From: Polydactylus sextarius
Lineage: Eukaryota; Chordata; Actinopteri; Polynemidae
Length of the DNA stretch: 64,000 bases
Reading direction: 5' to 3'
Assembly (NCBI GenBank): GCA_016801845.1
Contig: CM028923.1
Location: 11,477,001 to 11,541,000 of the forward strand
This document shows positions 10,945 to 48,200 of the stretch, in pieces. The number at the start of each line of letters is the position of its first letter. Position 1 is the stretch's first letter. The notes beneath the pieces are model-generated. The model was given only the letters and a program-made list of their open reading frames with translations, made no database searches and was not told where the DNA came from. A program made the translations under genes and the position numbers.

Positions 10945-11300
10945 TGTGGCTGGAGGTATTATGTTTTTAGTTAATCAATATCTTAAGAACACCTTGAGAG
11001 AATCTGTTCAAAATTTAGCACAAGCATGACTTTGAACTCCAGGATAAACTGATAATAATTTGGGGGCTGAAGGTCAAAGGTCAAGCCACTGTGACCTCAC
11101 AAAACATATTTTTGGCCTCTTGAATGCGATATCTCCAGACTGTTTTGAGGGAGTCGCTACAAATTTGGGAGAGATGTTCTACTCAGGTTTGACTCAACGA
11201 GGAACTGATTTATTTTTGTGATCAAAGGTCAGAAGTCTCTGAATCTTGAATTTAAACACTAATTATCTCTATCTAGACTGGTTGGTGAAAATATACAACC
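10945..11300 (+). repeat. AGGTCA-rich dispersed repeat, copy a
   Basis: The copy begins with GCTGGAGGTATTATGTTTTT, passes through AGGTCAAAGGTCA (a DR1 arrangement at 11071-11083) and CTGTGACCTCACAAAA, and ends with TAATTATCTCTATCTAGACT. It shares these blocks in order with the copies near 41600 and 42630. It lies in rerg intron 1. Confidence 0.8.
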
Positions 11301-13968
11301 ACAACACTATAATTATAGTTTATTTACTTCCTTGCTGAGCATTAGATGACAGGCTTAAAACCACTCTCATGTCTGTATGGTAAGAATAAGCCTCAACCAG
11401 CAGCTGGCTGGTATAGTTTAACATTAAGAAAGGAAATGGAGGAAACAGATTGTCTGGCTACGGCTCATCCCGCACCTTTTGTAGTCAGATTAACACTGAA
11501 CGTCTAGGGGAGAACATTTGTTTTCTTTTAACTTGAGCATTTGGTGACTCATTGTGACAAATTTCCATTTTTCCTCATCCCCTGTGGTGATTACACACTC
11601 ATTCCCATTCCAACTCATTCCAACTAAACTGGACGGACAGAAGAAAATGTCAGTTGTCACAGTTGTTACTTTTATGGCAGCAGTACAATACAACTCAGTG
11701 TTTTGACTGTATTGGCTGGTCGGTGTTAATGTGTCTACCTTAATAAAACAAAATCAAAACAAAATATTTAAAGACGCTGATGGCTGCCATGATGACCCTT
11801 GCCAAGTGAAGCAGATGGATGATCGACCTCCGTTCGAGCCACACCAAGCGGCATGCAGCCGCACCAAATATGGGCATGTGTGCGTTGGTACAAAAAGGAA
11901 AAAAGGTTAGCTGAAACCCTCAGTGTGTTTGTGTGAAGAAGGTGAAAGCTGGAAGCATGCTAACATGTTTCTGGCACCGACATACTCTCAAACACATTTT
12001 TCAGCTTTTATTTGACTGGACACTGTTTTCACTTTCCTCCCATTTTTTTTGTCATATCTGATTTCAACCAACACAGACTGACACTGAGATGAATGCAGAG
12101 GTTTATCTTGTGTTGTTTAATTTACAGCTGTAGCTGATATTAGATCTTTGTACAAACATGGCTGATGTACTTCGAGAATCTATAAATCGGGTTTTGTGAT
12201 TGCGAAAAAATGTTTGGAGGCCTGTGTTTTGACAATATGAATTGTTATTGACTGATTAGTCTCTGCAATTCAACAAGGAGATTTTTTACAAGGCAAAACT
12301 GTGTGTTATGCCTTTTTTGTTAAATTTCAAATGAGAGTGAAAGTGGCATGCAAGTTTCTTATTCTCTCAAGTTGATCTCAAGCTGATCCTCAGCCAGTGG
12401 TGCTAACACCACTGTGTAACTAATGAAAACATTAGTATTAATTGTAATTGTGTCATTCATAATCAAGTCAATGTATCTGAAGATCACTCTGGGGTCATCA
12501 AGACAATAATTGAAATTAGATTATCATAGTTGTCTGCTTAGTTTTGCTTAAACCCTGAAACAACATCCAGGAGAATAAACACTGTGTTTGAGGCAGAAGT
12601 TTTAAATCAGTTATGTTGTGAAATAACTTCACATCAGTTTGTTTTCTAATTAAACAGTGCGGTGCTTGTTTGTTTAACCGTGCTTCTGGTCTGTTTTCTT
12701 TTCAAATAGGCAATTCCAGCTCTGTACATGCTTTTGTTTACACTCCCCCTGCCCTCTCTGTCTTATGCACCATTTATCATCCCTTTGCATCTCTCACACA
12801 CCTGCATGAAAAACACCAGTAAGGAGGTCAACAGCTTCAAAAAAAACAACAACTGACACTGCAGTCTCTGCTCTGCTCACTTCTCAGTTTGGTGTTTGAA
12901 ACTGAGACTTTATTGATTTGTGGTCTTTGTATCTGTTCTCTCCTGTGGATGGATGGTCGGAAGCATGTGAGCGCCGTTGTCTTCACCTAATTAAGTCTCT
13001 ATAGCCACAAACACAGTAGCAGGAAGGATCAAATGTGTGTTTCAATATGAGGAATATGCTACTGAAAGTGCTACACAATTACACATGACTAACATAGTGA
13101 ATGTTTGACTTTTGTGTGACTGACTAATGCAAATGCATGAAAATTTTTTGAAAAATCTGAAAAAACTCATTCCAACTTTCAACTTTTCCTCATATTGTAT
13201 ATCAAAGGTGCTACAAGTTTTTTCTAAAGCTATAACCTCTTGTAAGAGCACCATTAGCTGAAGCTCCAGGCGAGTGAATGTCACCACTTCTCAGTTCCAT
13301 CAAGGAATTAAATACAAATAAAAGAAATAATCAAATTAGAGGGAAACAAGAGTTAATGTTGTTGTTGCTCTCTGCTATATTTGAGATGTTGTATATTCAC
13401 ACTAGTGTTATCATTTATTTGACTGGTCCCACTCTCCTTACTGATTCTGTTTTCCACCTACAGTATGAACAGTTTAGTCATTGTGCTCCATCCTTTTTTT
13501 TAGATTGAGTCATGCTGTGCTAGGCCTGCACCAGAGTCTGTCATTACTAAAATTGCACAAAAAATAAATGAATAGATAAATGAATAAATACTGTTGCCCT
13601 GCTTTACTAAAATAGAACAAGTCCATCATCTCTTAGCCAGTAATGCTCATTTTAGTTCATTTTAGAGTTATTTAGGCACTTGGTTGGAAAGACAGTGGTC
13701 TTGGTTAAGTGCTAAAAAAGTCTTCACTGACTTAATTTATTAACAAAACTAACTAAAATCACAATTTTTCCCTGCGCATCTACAGCAAAATGTATAAAAA
13801 GGATTGCTCCTAGGCGCCTTGGCTCTGATTTCATACACGTCATATGTTCATTACAAAGTAAAAATGTGTTGTTATGTATAATTTTGTCCTTTGTGTTTCC
13901 CCAGACGCTGCTGGATGGATGGCTGACCTCGGAGTTCACTGATTGGCTCACTGAGCTTTGCTACTGTC

Positions 13969-38868
<24,900 letters not shown>

Positions 38869-39890
38869 GGAAGAGCCACCATATCCTCTGATGAAAGTTA
38901 TGTAAATGTTTCAACCCTTTATTGGCTCTAAAATGGACGAAATGTGACTGATTTGATGTGGAATGTGTTCTTTACTTATTCTCTGATCACTTTCCAAGTG
39001 CAATGTCTGTTCACTCTGGAAAAAGTAAATGATGTTGTCACTGGCAGCCGACTGGGATTATTTCTCATCCAAACATTTGAACTCAATTTTGGATAGAGTT
39101 GAAGAGACCAGATATTTCATGCTGAATCATTAACATGGTGAGGGTCTCAACTTCTTTTCTTTCATTCTCTTCATCTGACTCTTTAAACCAATAAATAAGT
39201 GAGAAAATTATGCATGCAAGCCATCTCATTTAGCATGCAAAGACTCTGAACATTTCCTTATGAGAAGATTTGTAGCTTCCTCTCTGTATCTTGTCTGTAG
39301 AGGGATATCGTGATGTGTGTGTAACTGTTCTGTCATTGAAGAAAATAAGATCAGAGAACTATTATCAGATAAAAGAATATCCACAGTCCTTCACCCAGGT
39401 CAACCTTTGAAAAACCTCCAGAGTTGTCAATGCCTGTCCTTCAAAAATCAACCTTACAACAGTCCACTGTGCTCTGTTGATGTTAACGGCTCTACAATTG
39501 ACACATGGTCTTGTTTTGTCCTCAATCAACCAAAACACAGGTTCTGAAAGTGTCAAGGCTCACGAGTGAACATTTTTTCACTTTTTTCTCTAAACCTGTT
39601 ATGCGAAGCGGCAGCTGTCCATCCAAACATGTCACATTACAGGGAAGCTCATCATGGCTGTGATGTTAATACTGTAAACTACAGTGTGTGCGATATACAG
39701 TATGTTGCCTTAAACACTGCTGTGTTTTAGGTGTGTACAGAACCCCAAAGAAGTCTACAGTAGGTGATACTGTAATTGTTAAAATGTAATATCTGTTCCT
39801 TTCTCATGTGTGTGACCTGTGATCTCTGATCAGAACAACCAGCTGTGCACTTGTAATTAAAGACAACTGAGATAGATCCATGACTTCTTG
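38869..39890 (+). other. rerg: Probable rerg 3' UTR with two polyadenylation signals
   Basis: AATAAA lies at 39190-39195 and ATTAAA at 39856-39861. The second is followed by a T-rich stretch and would give a 3' UTR of about 1 kb. No other gene is visible here. Confidence 0.55.
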
Positions 39891-40384
39891 TAATTAATCC
39901 ACATTTGTTTAATATTAATGACCCATCTTATCGTCTATTTAAACATAAATTGGAACATAATTCACAAAGCAAACATCATGTTCTATTGAAGAAGACTTAA
40001 AACTAACCCTAACCCTAATGAGACCAGAAACTCAGAAAACAATATACTTTTGGGAAGGTCATTTTTTTGTTGCTGTTTTGCTGAGTTTTCTTTTCATTAA
40101 ACATTTTAGCCTGTTCTGACAGGTACACATCATTCACTAATATGAGCTGCAGTGTCAAATATGTGAGAATCACTGATGACAGCCATCACATGTAATACTT
40201 TTCACATAACGGAGCAACTGCAACAAGACTCAAGGGCCCCAGGAGGTAGACGGCTCCAACAAGCGTTCGTTGTTGAGTATTTTCTGAACCCTTTTGTCTC
40301 ATCATATGTCCAAAATCGAAATGCATTTAATTTATGTCACTGTAACATGTTCTCACCCAGTCAATCATTCTCGATGCACTGAAT

Positions 40385-40870
40385 TTGACAGCTGACTCAG
40401 ACAGAAGACGCAGAAACAAAAATAGCTTAATATAGTTTGGGTGAAGCAGGGAGGAGTGGCACAACTATATGACAGATAATTACAAGAGGCAAAAAAATCC
40501 CATAATAACCATGGAAAGGAGCCACAGTGTTACGGCTCATCCTAACAAGTAGGAAACTGTAAAAGAACAATACCAGGTTTTCCCATCACTACAGGAAGTA
40601 AAAGCTCCCAGATAAACTAGAGTAGAAAGTTTATCACTGTGTAATAAATGGAGACAATGTTGTCATGTCACACTGGAGATAAAGATGAGTGGACACTCAG
40701 GAGGCTGGTGGGCTGGTCAATCAGGTCTATTCTCCGTCAGACCACCTGAGGTTCTGCTTTTCTGGCCAAAGAGTTATTCTCTAGATTTGATGCCCCATGT
40801 GGCCAATAGTCTCTTTATCCTTCAGTGTGAACGGTGAGACCAGACTAGTTTAAAGCTGCAATATCTGAGG
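40385..40870. repeat. Direct duplication, unit 1
   Basis: It runs from GCTGACTCAGACAGA through TATAGTTTGGGTGAAGCAGG, AAGATGAGTGGACACTCAGG and CCACCTGAGGTTCTGC to CTTTATCCTTCAGTGT. It aligns nearly end to end with 42095-42620, with small indels and visibly high identity. Confidence 0.9.
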
Positions 40871-41599
40871 AACAGTGGAGTTAACATATCACATACAGTA
40901 TTTTCATGTAATATTTTAGCTTCTGAGCAGAACATAAAAGTTGTTTTGTGAGAGTTAACACTTGATTTACACACGCAGAAGCTGTTAATGCATGTAGTAT
41001 TTTAAAAATCAAACAAATATATCTGAATACCCTGTTTTATTATTCACCGCTGAACATGTATTCACACGTTTTACTTGTGTGCTGCAGCTTTTGTATTTAA
41101 CACACATAGAGCTGTAGAACTAGAAAACAAGGTTTGGAAGATTTACTGAATGTCCACCAGCTATTTTTAGCATCTGAGACGGCACCCAGCTCTCCGAAAG
41201 TCCTGACCTCAAGAGAAAGTGTTAATGGGATTAGTGGGATTAGATGTTATGTAATTATTGAATCACATACTACTCGCTATACTGAGTAAAAAAAGTAACC
41301 ATGTAACATGACATGCTATTGCTCAATGCTGCTCATAAATGACTATGGTAAAGAGAAAGATGATTAGATTGTTTGATTGCTATATTGTTACAGCAGAAAT
41401 CAACCTCCAAAAGTCAATTGGTGAGGTAAAGAACGGTGAAAATGACTTGTGAAGGACAGTCAGAAAGTCAGTTTTCCAGTTATACCAAAACCACATGTAT
41501 GCACTATTTTTCAGTCTTTTCTTTGTCCTCAGCAGAGATGGATGGTGTTGAACCACAACACATGTCTTTTGGTGTATTTGAAGACTTTAATTTCTATGC

Positions 41600-41860
41600 A
41601 TCAGTGCTGGTGACAGCTGTGGTCGGAGGCATCATGTTTTTGGGTCGTCCACCCGTCCATCCCATTCTTGTGAATGTGATATCTCAAGAACGCCTTCAGG
41701 GAATCTTTTCAAATTTGATGCAAACATTCACTTGGACTCATCACATTTTAAAGGCTAAACACCAAAGGTCAAAGGTCAGTGTGACCTCACAAACTATGTT
41801 TTTGACCTTGTGAATGTGATATCTCAAAACCACCTTGACGTAATCACAACAAAGTTGGAA
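41600..41860 (+). repeat. AGGTCA-rich dispersed repeat, copy e
   Basis: This well-preserved copy reads GTCGGAGGCATCATGTTTTT, CCGTCCATCCCATTCTTGTG, TGATATCTCAAGAACGCCTT, TTCACTTGGACTC, AAAGGTCAAAGGTCAGTGTG, ACCTCACAAA. It carries a DR1 (41766-41778) overlapping a perfect ERE palindrome (41774-41786). Confidence 0.85.
41766..41786. promoter_or_regulatory. Overlapping DR1 and ERE consensus sites
   Basis: AGGTCAAAGGTCA (41766-41778) is an ideal direct repeat with 1-bp spacing. GGTCAGTGTGACC (41774-41786) is an ideal ERE and shares its left half-site. Both lie in repeat copy e. Confidence 0.5.
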
Positions 41861-42094
41861 ACATGGTTTAATTAGATAATAATTTAATAATTTCCTGTAT
41901 GTTTGTAGTAATACACAGGAAGTTAGAGGATATGTTACCTTATTACAGTACAGTCACTGAGGATACTGGGTGGATTCAGTGGCATCAGTCACTTATCTTT
42001 AAGCCAAGAAAATCATATTGAAGGGTTACCCACTTCTGACAGAGAACTCTCTTAAAAATGACCTCCCACAACGTACAGCCTGTTATTTCAAATC

Positions 42095-42620
42095 TACTGC
42101 TGACTCAGACAGAGAACACAGAAACAAAAACGGCTTACTATAGTTTGGGTGAAGCAGGGAGGAGTGGCACAGCTATCTGGCAGATAATTACAAGAAGCTA
42201 AAATCCCATAATAACCAGGGAAACGAACCACAGAGTTCCTGCTCATCCTGAACAGTTTATAAAAGCAGATTGTAAAAGAACAGTCCCAGGTTTTTCCATC
42301 ACTGCAGTAAGACTTCTGACTGAACACAGGAAATAAAAGCTCCCAGATAAACTAGTCTATGTTGTTTATCACTGTGAAATAAATGGAGACAATGTTATCG
42401 TGTCACACTGGAGATAAAGATGAGTGGACACTCAGGAGGCTGGTGGGCTGGTCAATCAGGTCTATTCTCCCTCAAACCACCTGAGGTTCTGCTTTTCTGG
42501 CCAAAGAGTCATTCTCTGGATTTGATGTGACCAATAGTCTTTTTATCCTTCAGTGTCAACTGTGAGATTACATGGCAGACAGCACAAACAGGCAAAAACA
42601 AGGGTTGAGCGTGCAATATC
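42095..42620. repeat. Direct duplication, unit 2
   Basis: Same order and orientation as unit 1, offset by about 1.7 kb. Compared with unit 1 it has an insertion around 42250-42330 (CAGTTTATAAAAGCAGATTG and a CTGACTGAACACAGG block) and loses a few bases near 42520. An AGGTCA-rich repeat follows unit 2, and another lies between the units. Confidence 0.9.
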
Positions 42621-43045
42621 TCTGAACACCAAGTAAGTTATTCTGTTAGTGGTCAAAGGTCAAGATCAGACCTTAAACTTCTTAAAACATGTTTTTTTTT
42701 TTTTGGTTATTTTGGATCTTTTCATGTGTGGGATAACTCTTGATTGAGTAACATCTTGAGGAAATTTCTTCCAAATTTCCTACAAATCCTTATGTGTAGG
42801 AAATCCTTATATTCAAAGATTAAACTGATTGCATTTTTGGTTATCAAAGGTCAAATGTCACGGTCACTGTGACCTCACAGAACACAACACGTTTGCTTGG
42901 ACTTAAAGATAAACTAATTAGATTTTGGGGGTGAAAAGGTCAAAGGTCACAGGACATGTTTTCATTTCAAGATTTTGAAGATTTCAAGCTAATTATCTGC
43001 ATCTGAACTGGTTTGCATTTAACCACTGTGATAGTTCTAGTTTTG
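42600..43045 (+). repeat. AGGTCA-rich dispersed repeat, copy f (longest)
   Basis: It contains GTCAAAGGTCAAGATCAGAC, TGAGGAAATTTCTTCCAAATT, ATCAAAGGTCAAATGTCACGG, GGTCACTGTGACC (42862-42874), GATTTTGGGGGTGAAAAGG, a DR1 (42937-42949) and the end block CTAATTATCTGCATCTGAAC. The pattern looks like a partial internal duplication of the unit. Confidence 0.8.
42862..42874. promoter_or_regulatory. Perfect ERE consensus palindrome
   Basis: GGTCACTGTGACC in repeat copy f, about 4 kb downstream of the rerg stop codon. Ten of ten specified bases match. Confidence 0.5.
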
Positions 43046-45727
43046 TTTTTGTTTTTTGTTTTTAGTTTTTTCCAACTGACAGTTTGATTTGTCGATGCAC
43101 CGAGCTGCCTAATGCAGCTTTAAATAGCCGGCTGCCCTTGAACTGAACACGAGGCAGCGTGTGTTTATCATTATCTGAGTTCTAGTGTTTTGTGGCATAG
43201 TATGAAGCTGGAAGAAAACACTCTGAGACCATGTAACTATCTCCGCTGATACTACCAGTATCTCTAGAGGGAAATAAACATCTGCAGAGCGGAAATAATT
43301 CCCATATCCTTGCAGAGGCAGATATCCCCATACATCCTGTTTAGATATGTGGTCATGGGGAAAATTAGCTGTGCGATGATTTCGGCACACTTGCAAAAAA
43401 TATCCATGTGAGCAAGACTGAGATAAAAATACAGCTGAAGATAAGTGAATCAATCTAAAACATTCAATAGGAGATTTTGGATGTTCTCGTGTACTATGTG
43501 TTCATTTTTTAAATTTTTTTTATCAACTTTACTAGTAGCAGATATGTTCTCATGACTGTTTTTATGAAATTTATCATTATAAGGTGGGGTGGGGGTGGGG
43601 GCACAAAGGAGAGAGTTAAGGCTTCATAGCAGAGGAAATGAAAGGGCTGCAGAGAGGGGTAACTTTCCCTCTGTAAACAGGCCGACTCCACATCTCTTCT
43701 CTCCTCTTCAGCCCCAATCTCTTACAAACAACACATACGTCTTCCCTGAGTGCGCTGGCGATATACTGACAATCTGTTTAAGTTAAACTTGAAGAGTTTA
43801 TTTCCAAAGCAGCGTACAGTATTTGGAGGAGAAAAACATCATCGCCTTAAGTTCATCACTCAGGATTGTTTAAATGTTATGTTATGCATCAGGCTGATGC
43901 TTAACTAATTCACCCATTTAAAGAGCTGGAATTATTATTATTATTATTTACAATAGCTTGAAAATTAGATATCTAAAGTTATAGTAAAAATAAATATTTC
44001 TACAATTTTACAATGGTAAACAATTGGGAAAAAAGCTCAAATTAAACTAAATAAATGATAATTTGTTATTTACTTGTCATTGTAAACTCCTCACTCTTCA
44101 TATAAATTTACTTCATGCTGGTCTGACGGCTACTTTTCATGCTATTACATGTTCAGCTGACACAGCTGTGTCCCTGCTAATTATGCGGAATGAATCAGAT
44201 GGCAGTGTGCAGATATTGCAAACCACATCTCTATTGTCTCCAAAATTAGCTCCTAACTCATTTGGAAATAAATCGAAAATTACAGACATGTGAAATTAAG
44301 TGTCACTGACGAATGTCCTGACTGTAGCTCCATCTTTAAAGGACACTGGTTACTAGTGCTACGGCATCATAATAGAGCGGTGAGTATTAATGTTATCTAA
44401 ACCACCTATGGCAAGAAGGAAGCAACAGGATAAATCCTGCACATAACACTGAGGTATTTCACATGGTTAAAACAAACACGAGCTGTGGAGAATCTTCACT
44501 TCAATCTACCTGCAGAGTGTATAGATGAGTAAACAAAACAAACAAAAAACCAACAACAAACAAACAAATTGAATTTTCTTGACCAGCAGTGGCATCCTGC
44601 CAGGTAGACAGTTTGGGATTTTTGCTGTTGTGTTCACTGGAACTATTTTCAATGCAATAAAAAGTAAAACTGCCCTTTTAAAATGGAACATCTTCTCTTT
44701 TTTTTACAGCCTCTACTTCTTTTTGTAGCCCTTTGCTTTACAACTTTGAGAACCTAAATCTCGACCCGACAATCTGCTGAAACGGGAAATACGTCACACA
44801 CTGAAGGAGTTATAGGAAGTCGTGTGCGTGTCCATGGTTGAGACACCGAACCCTAAACTGCCCCCTGATGTCACAGTCTTCATGAGAACGTGACAAATTA
44901 TAACGTTCACATTAAAAAATATGACAAACTGGGAAGCAAAATAAAGAATTTCCATCTCTCCGTTCTTCTCTCTCTGCTGCATGAGGCATTGCAGTTGTCA
45001 TGACGACCAAGGCCCTCCCTTGTTTTACCGATACTCACTATGGTGACCAAGATGTTATTGTACAGCCACACACACACACACACACATGTGTAAACATATC
45101 CTGGTTAAATGATGTGATGAAACCTCTGATGCGTGCTGAGAGAGACTTATACACTGAGCTGAATAAAATAGAGTAAAGGTTAATTATAGAGGCGCCGCTC
45201 CAGCCTTTAAAAAAATAATCAATCACCCCCCCTTCCCCGAGGGCTTATACCTGCAATATATAAATGAAATCTCTTTTTATGAGAAAGTATGATTCACATA
45301 GTCTCCACAGAAACTTTTTTTATGAAGCTCTCACACAATCCAAAAGTGTTGCTACGCCAAATTGCCAAAGCGCTGCGCCACCTACAGTCTGCACACAGTC
45401 GTTTAACTGCTTTTAACGACAACCTCCAACCACTGGACAGCAGCTTTGCACCAACAGCAGCATCAGTACTGTGCCAGCACGTAACACACACGGAGCTACA
45501 ACCTTGGGTTTGCTACTGGGTTTCACTCAATACAATTAGTCATGTCTCTTTTATTTATTTATCTATTATAAAAAAAATATTCCAGTATCACTTAATAACA
45601 AAAGAAAAAAAAAGAAGAGAAAAAAAGTTCATCGTTGCTAAGCGACATCCTCTTGCATCCTTGGATGGACAAGTTCATCCAAGTGCAACTCAAATACCAT
45701 TTAAAACTGCGCGGATACATTATTTGT

Positions 45728-46671
45728 TCAGTAGGGGGCGCTAGTGTCGCCTTGTAAAGTTGATTTTGCTAATCCTTTCACTAAAATGACATCAGCTGAG
45801 TGTGAGACCACAAGGGTTCAAAATGAAACACAAACATGAGTGCGACATCACCTATGGCAGCATATTCCAGAGCATGTAACTTATTTTAGCAGTGAGAATG
45901 GATGGTTAATTTTTTCCTGTTATAGTAATTGCTTACCCTTCTAATATCACAACACTGTGAACTTTGAGTAATTCTCTGGTAAAAGTGGTGCCTAAAGAGC
46001 TAAGAGACCTCTTGGACTTGATGACATGACAGACGGTTCATAATCCCCTCAGAGACTTAGTGGGAAAATGTCTCAAAGTCTGTGAGTTTGTTTTATGTTG
46101 GTCAGGTTGTGGACAGCGGGTTTATTGTAGCTGTCTTTGTTGAGCATAGCTCGATTGATGGGAGCCGTGAGACTAAACCGAAAAACAAGGGTATTAGGCA
46201 AAATGCTACACAGAACTGTGAACTATATTTAATTCTTTGCGTTTTTGAAAAATAATCAAGTCTTTTCTCAATTAAAGTCTCCATTTCTTTACGTAAAAAA
46301 AAAAAAAAAAAAATTAGTGTTGCAGCTTTAACGTTTCACATCGTTTAGTGATAATCATGTAGTGTCTTGTCTTATGTAAATTAATATTATTTTCTCTCAT
46401 ACAAAAATAAATATTTCTGTTAAGAGTGACATATTTATTTAATTGATATTGGTTAATGTTGTAAATCAAGGTAAATCCAGTTATTTTAAGACACTGAAAC
46501 CATATTTGTTGAACACACTGACCTTATCTGAGTTACCACAAATAATTACAGATTGGTCTATTTAATGTAAGTGTGTTTAGTTACTGTTTAAATAAGAGAT
46601 AAAATCTTATGTCCACAGTTAAAGGGTAGAATAGGGATGGATAAGAAGAATGACAATGCCCCCTACTGGTG
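45728..46671. promoter_or_regulatory. Pair of CTCF-like motifs in opposite orientation
   Basis: CAGTAGGGGGCGCTAG on the plus strand (about 45730-45745) and ACCAGTAGGGGGCAT on the minus strand (46656-46670) both fit the CCAnnAGRKGGC core. They lie in the space between the convergent genes. Occupancy is unknown. Confidence 0.35.
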
Positions 46672-48024
46672 TCAGCAATTTACTATATTAGTGTAACAAA
46701 CATGTTTTCTAGCCATAGCTGCACATGTAAAGAATAAGGACATAAATCATCATTATTTCCTTTTCTTAGCCCAGATTTGTGTAAATAGTGTTATGGGCAT
46801 GGGCTACCACAGGGCTGTTTGTTTTTGACTGGCATGGGGGCTACAGACAGGCAGGGACCTGCGGCAGATGAGAGATTTGACATTCCACCTTAAGAATGCA
46901 AGAAATCACCCTGGCAGCAGATTACCATCAGGCTGCCAGTAGTCTGGTATGCAACACATGGCCAAGACTGAAGAAACAAATGTGAAGGAGGTTTCAGGGT
47001 TTAAGGTGCCGAGAAGGGTCAGAGGTCAAATGGCGCAGGATTTTAAAGACAAAAACAATGAACCTGAAGAACGTCCAATCACTTGTTGAGGATAAATCAA
47101 AACAACATACAGAGGACAAGGTGAACTCTCAGTGGTCACGGTAGAGAAATGCATTAAAGTGATGTAAGGCGGAGATAGGATTATAACGGGATGTTATGTA
47201 ACATTGTATTTTATCTCTCACATGTTAAATCAGCTGCTGGAAGAGTTCAGGGTGGTCTGCGTCCACAAGCTGTACACACAGTACTTAACAAGCTGCTGTG
47301 GTTTTAGTTTCAACAAAACAATATTTTATTAAAATGGTCAACAATTTATTTTCTTAGTAAAATCTCAAGAGTTAGACCATTGACAGATGTAAACATCACA
47401 ACCCGGCTGGATGCGGATATCTTCTGTCTACACAAACATCAGATTATTAATGTCAAACTGTAACTATAGTAACTGATTAGACTTTGTTTTACATTGTAGG
47501 TGCCTGGGTTTGTCTAAAAACAGTAACATTGTGGACACACAGTGGAGTATTTGCAAACAGGTTGATTGGGTTTTTCTTCATTTTCTTATTACTGCAGGAA
47601 TATAGATGCAACACTAGGTACAGATAGAGTTATTCCTTAAGGCTTGTATGTATTCATACTAACACTTACATACCAATCAGGTTTAATCCAGTCACCTCAG
47701 GTCTTTGCACAGATACTGAAAGACTCAACCATGTTAATGTGGATTCAATACGCTGTTCAGTAAACATAGTGGATTCCACAATCCTCAGTTTTCCTGGTCA
47801 ATGACAGTGGAAATATCACTTTATTGTATTTCCTGGTCTAATGAAATTGTAAACTTGAAGCTTAAAACTAGTATTTTCAATTCAACAATCAATCAAATGA
47901 CCACATGTGTGTTTCGGCTGTTGCTCACAAAGTAATTACCACGTTGTCGTTCTACGTCCCCATCAACTAGTCCAGTTGTAGGTAATTAATGTGTAAACTC
48001 ATCACTTACGGCTAAATCCATATT

Positions 48025-48200
48025 TTGTCAGGTTACAGTGTCCTTTGACCGTTGAAGGTTGTCTGAAGTGGACGTTTTTTTTTTGTTTATTTGTTTTTGC
48101 CAAATTTGTACTGATTCTTTCAAAGCGGTATTGAGATATCACACTCAAAGTGTCAAAAAGTTGTCATGTTTTGTGAGATCATGCTAACATCCAGATAAAG
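48025..48200 (-). repeat. AGGTCA-rich dispersed repeat, decayed copy h
   Basis: TACAGTGTCCTTTGACC, TATTGAGATATCACACTC and nearby blocks resemble the reverse complement of the family. Half-sites are broken and the copy is interrupted by a T run (48076). Weak assignment. Confidence 0.4.

Larger units (their letters stand above)
7715..13904 (+). other. rerg: rerg intron 1 (5' UTR intron)
   Basis: This 6.2-kb intron contains poly-A tracts (9240, 10881), GT repeats (10461, 10651), the repeat copy at 9362-9640 and the AGGTCA-rich repeat copy at 10945-11300. A stretch at 11790-11900 has a weak B-box-like CGTTCGAGCC but no matching A box. I see no coding exon. Confidence 0.6.

Noticed and set aside
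11790..11900. tRNA or SINE around CGTTCGAGCC
   Set aside because: There is no A box at the correct distance and no cloverleaf pairing.
40003..40018. CCCTAA repeats (also near 35020) as telomeric DNA
   Set aside because: Only two units each; far too short to show a telomere fusion.
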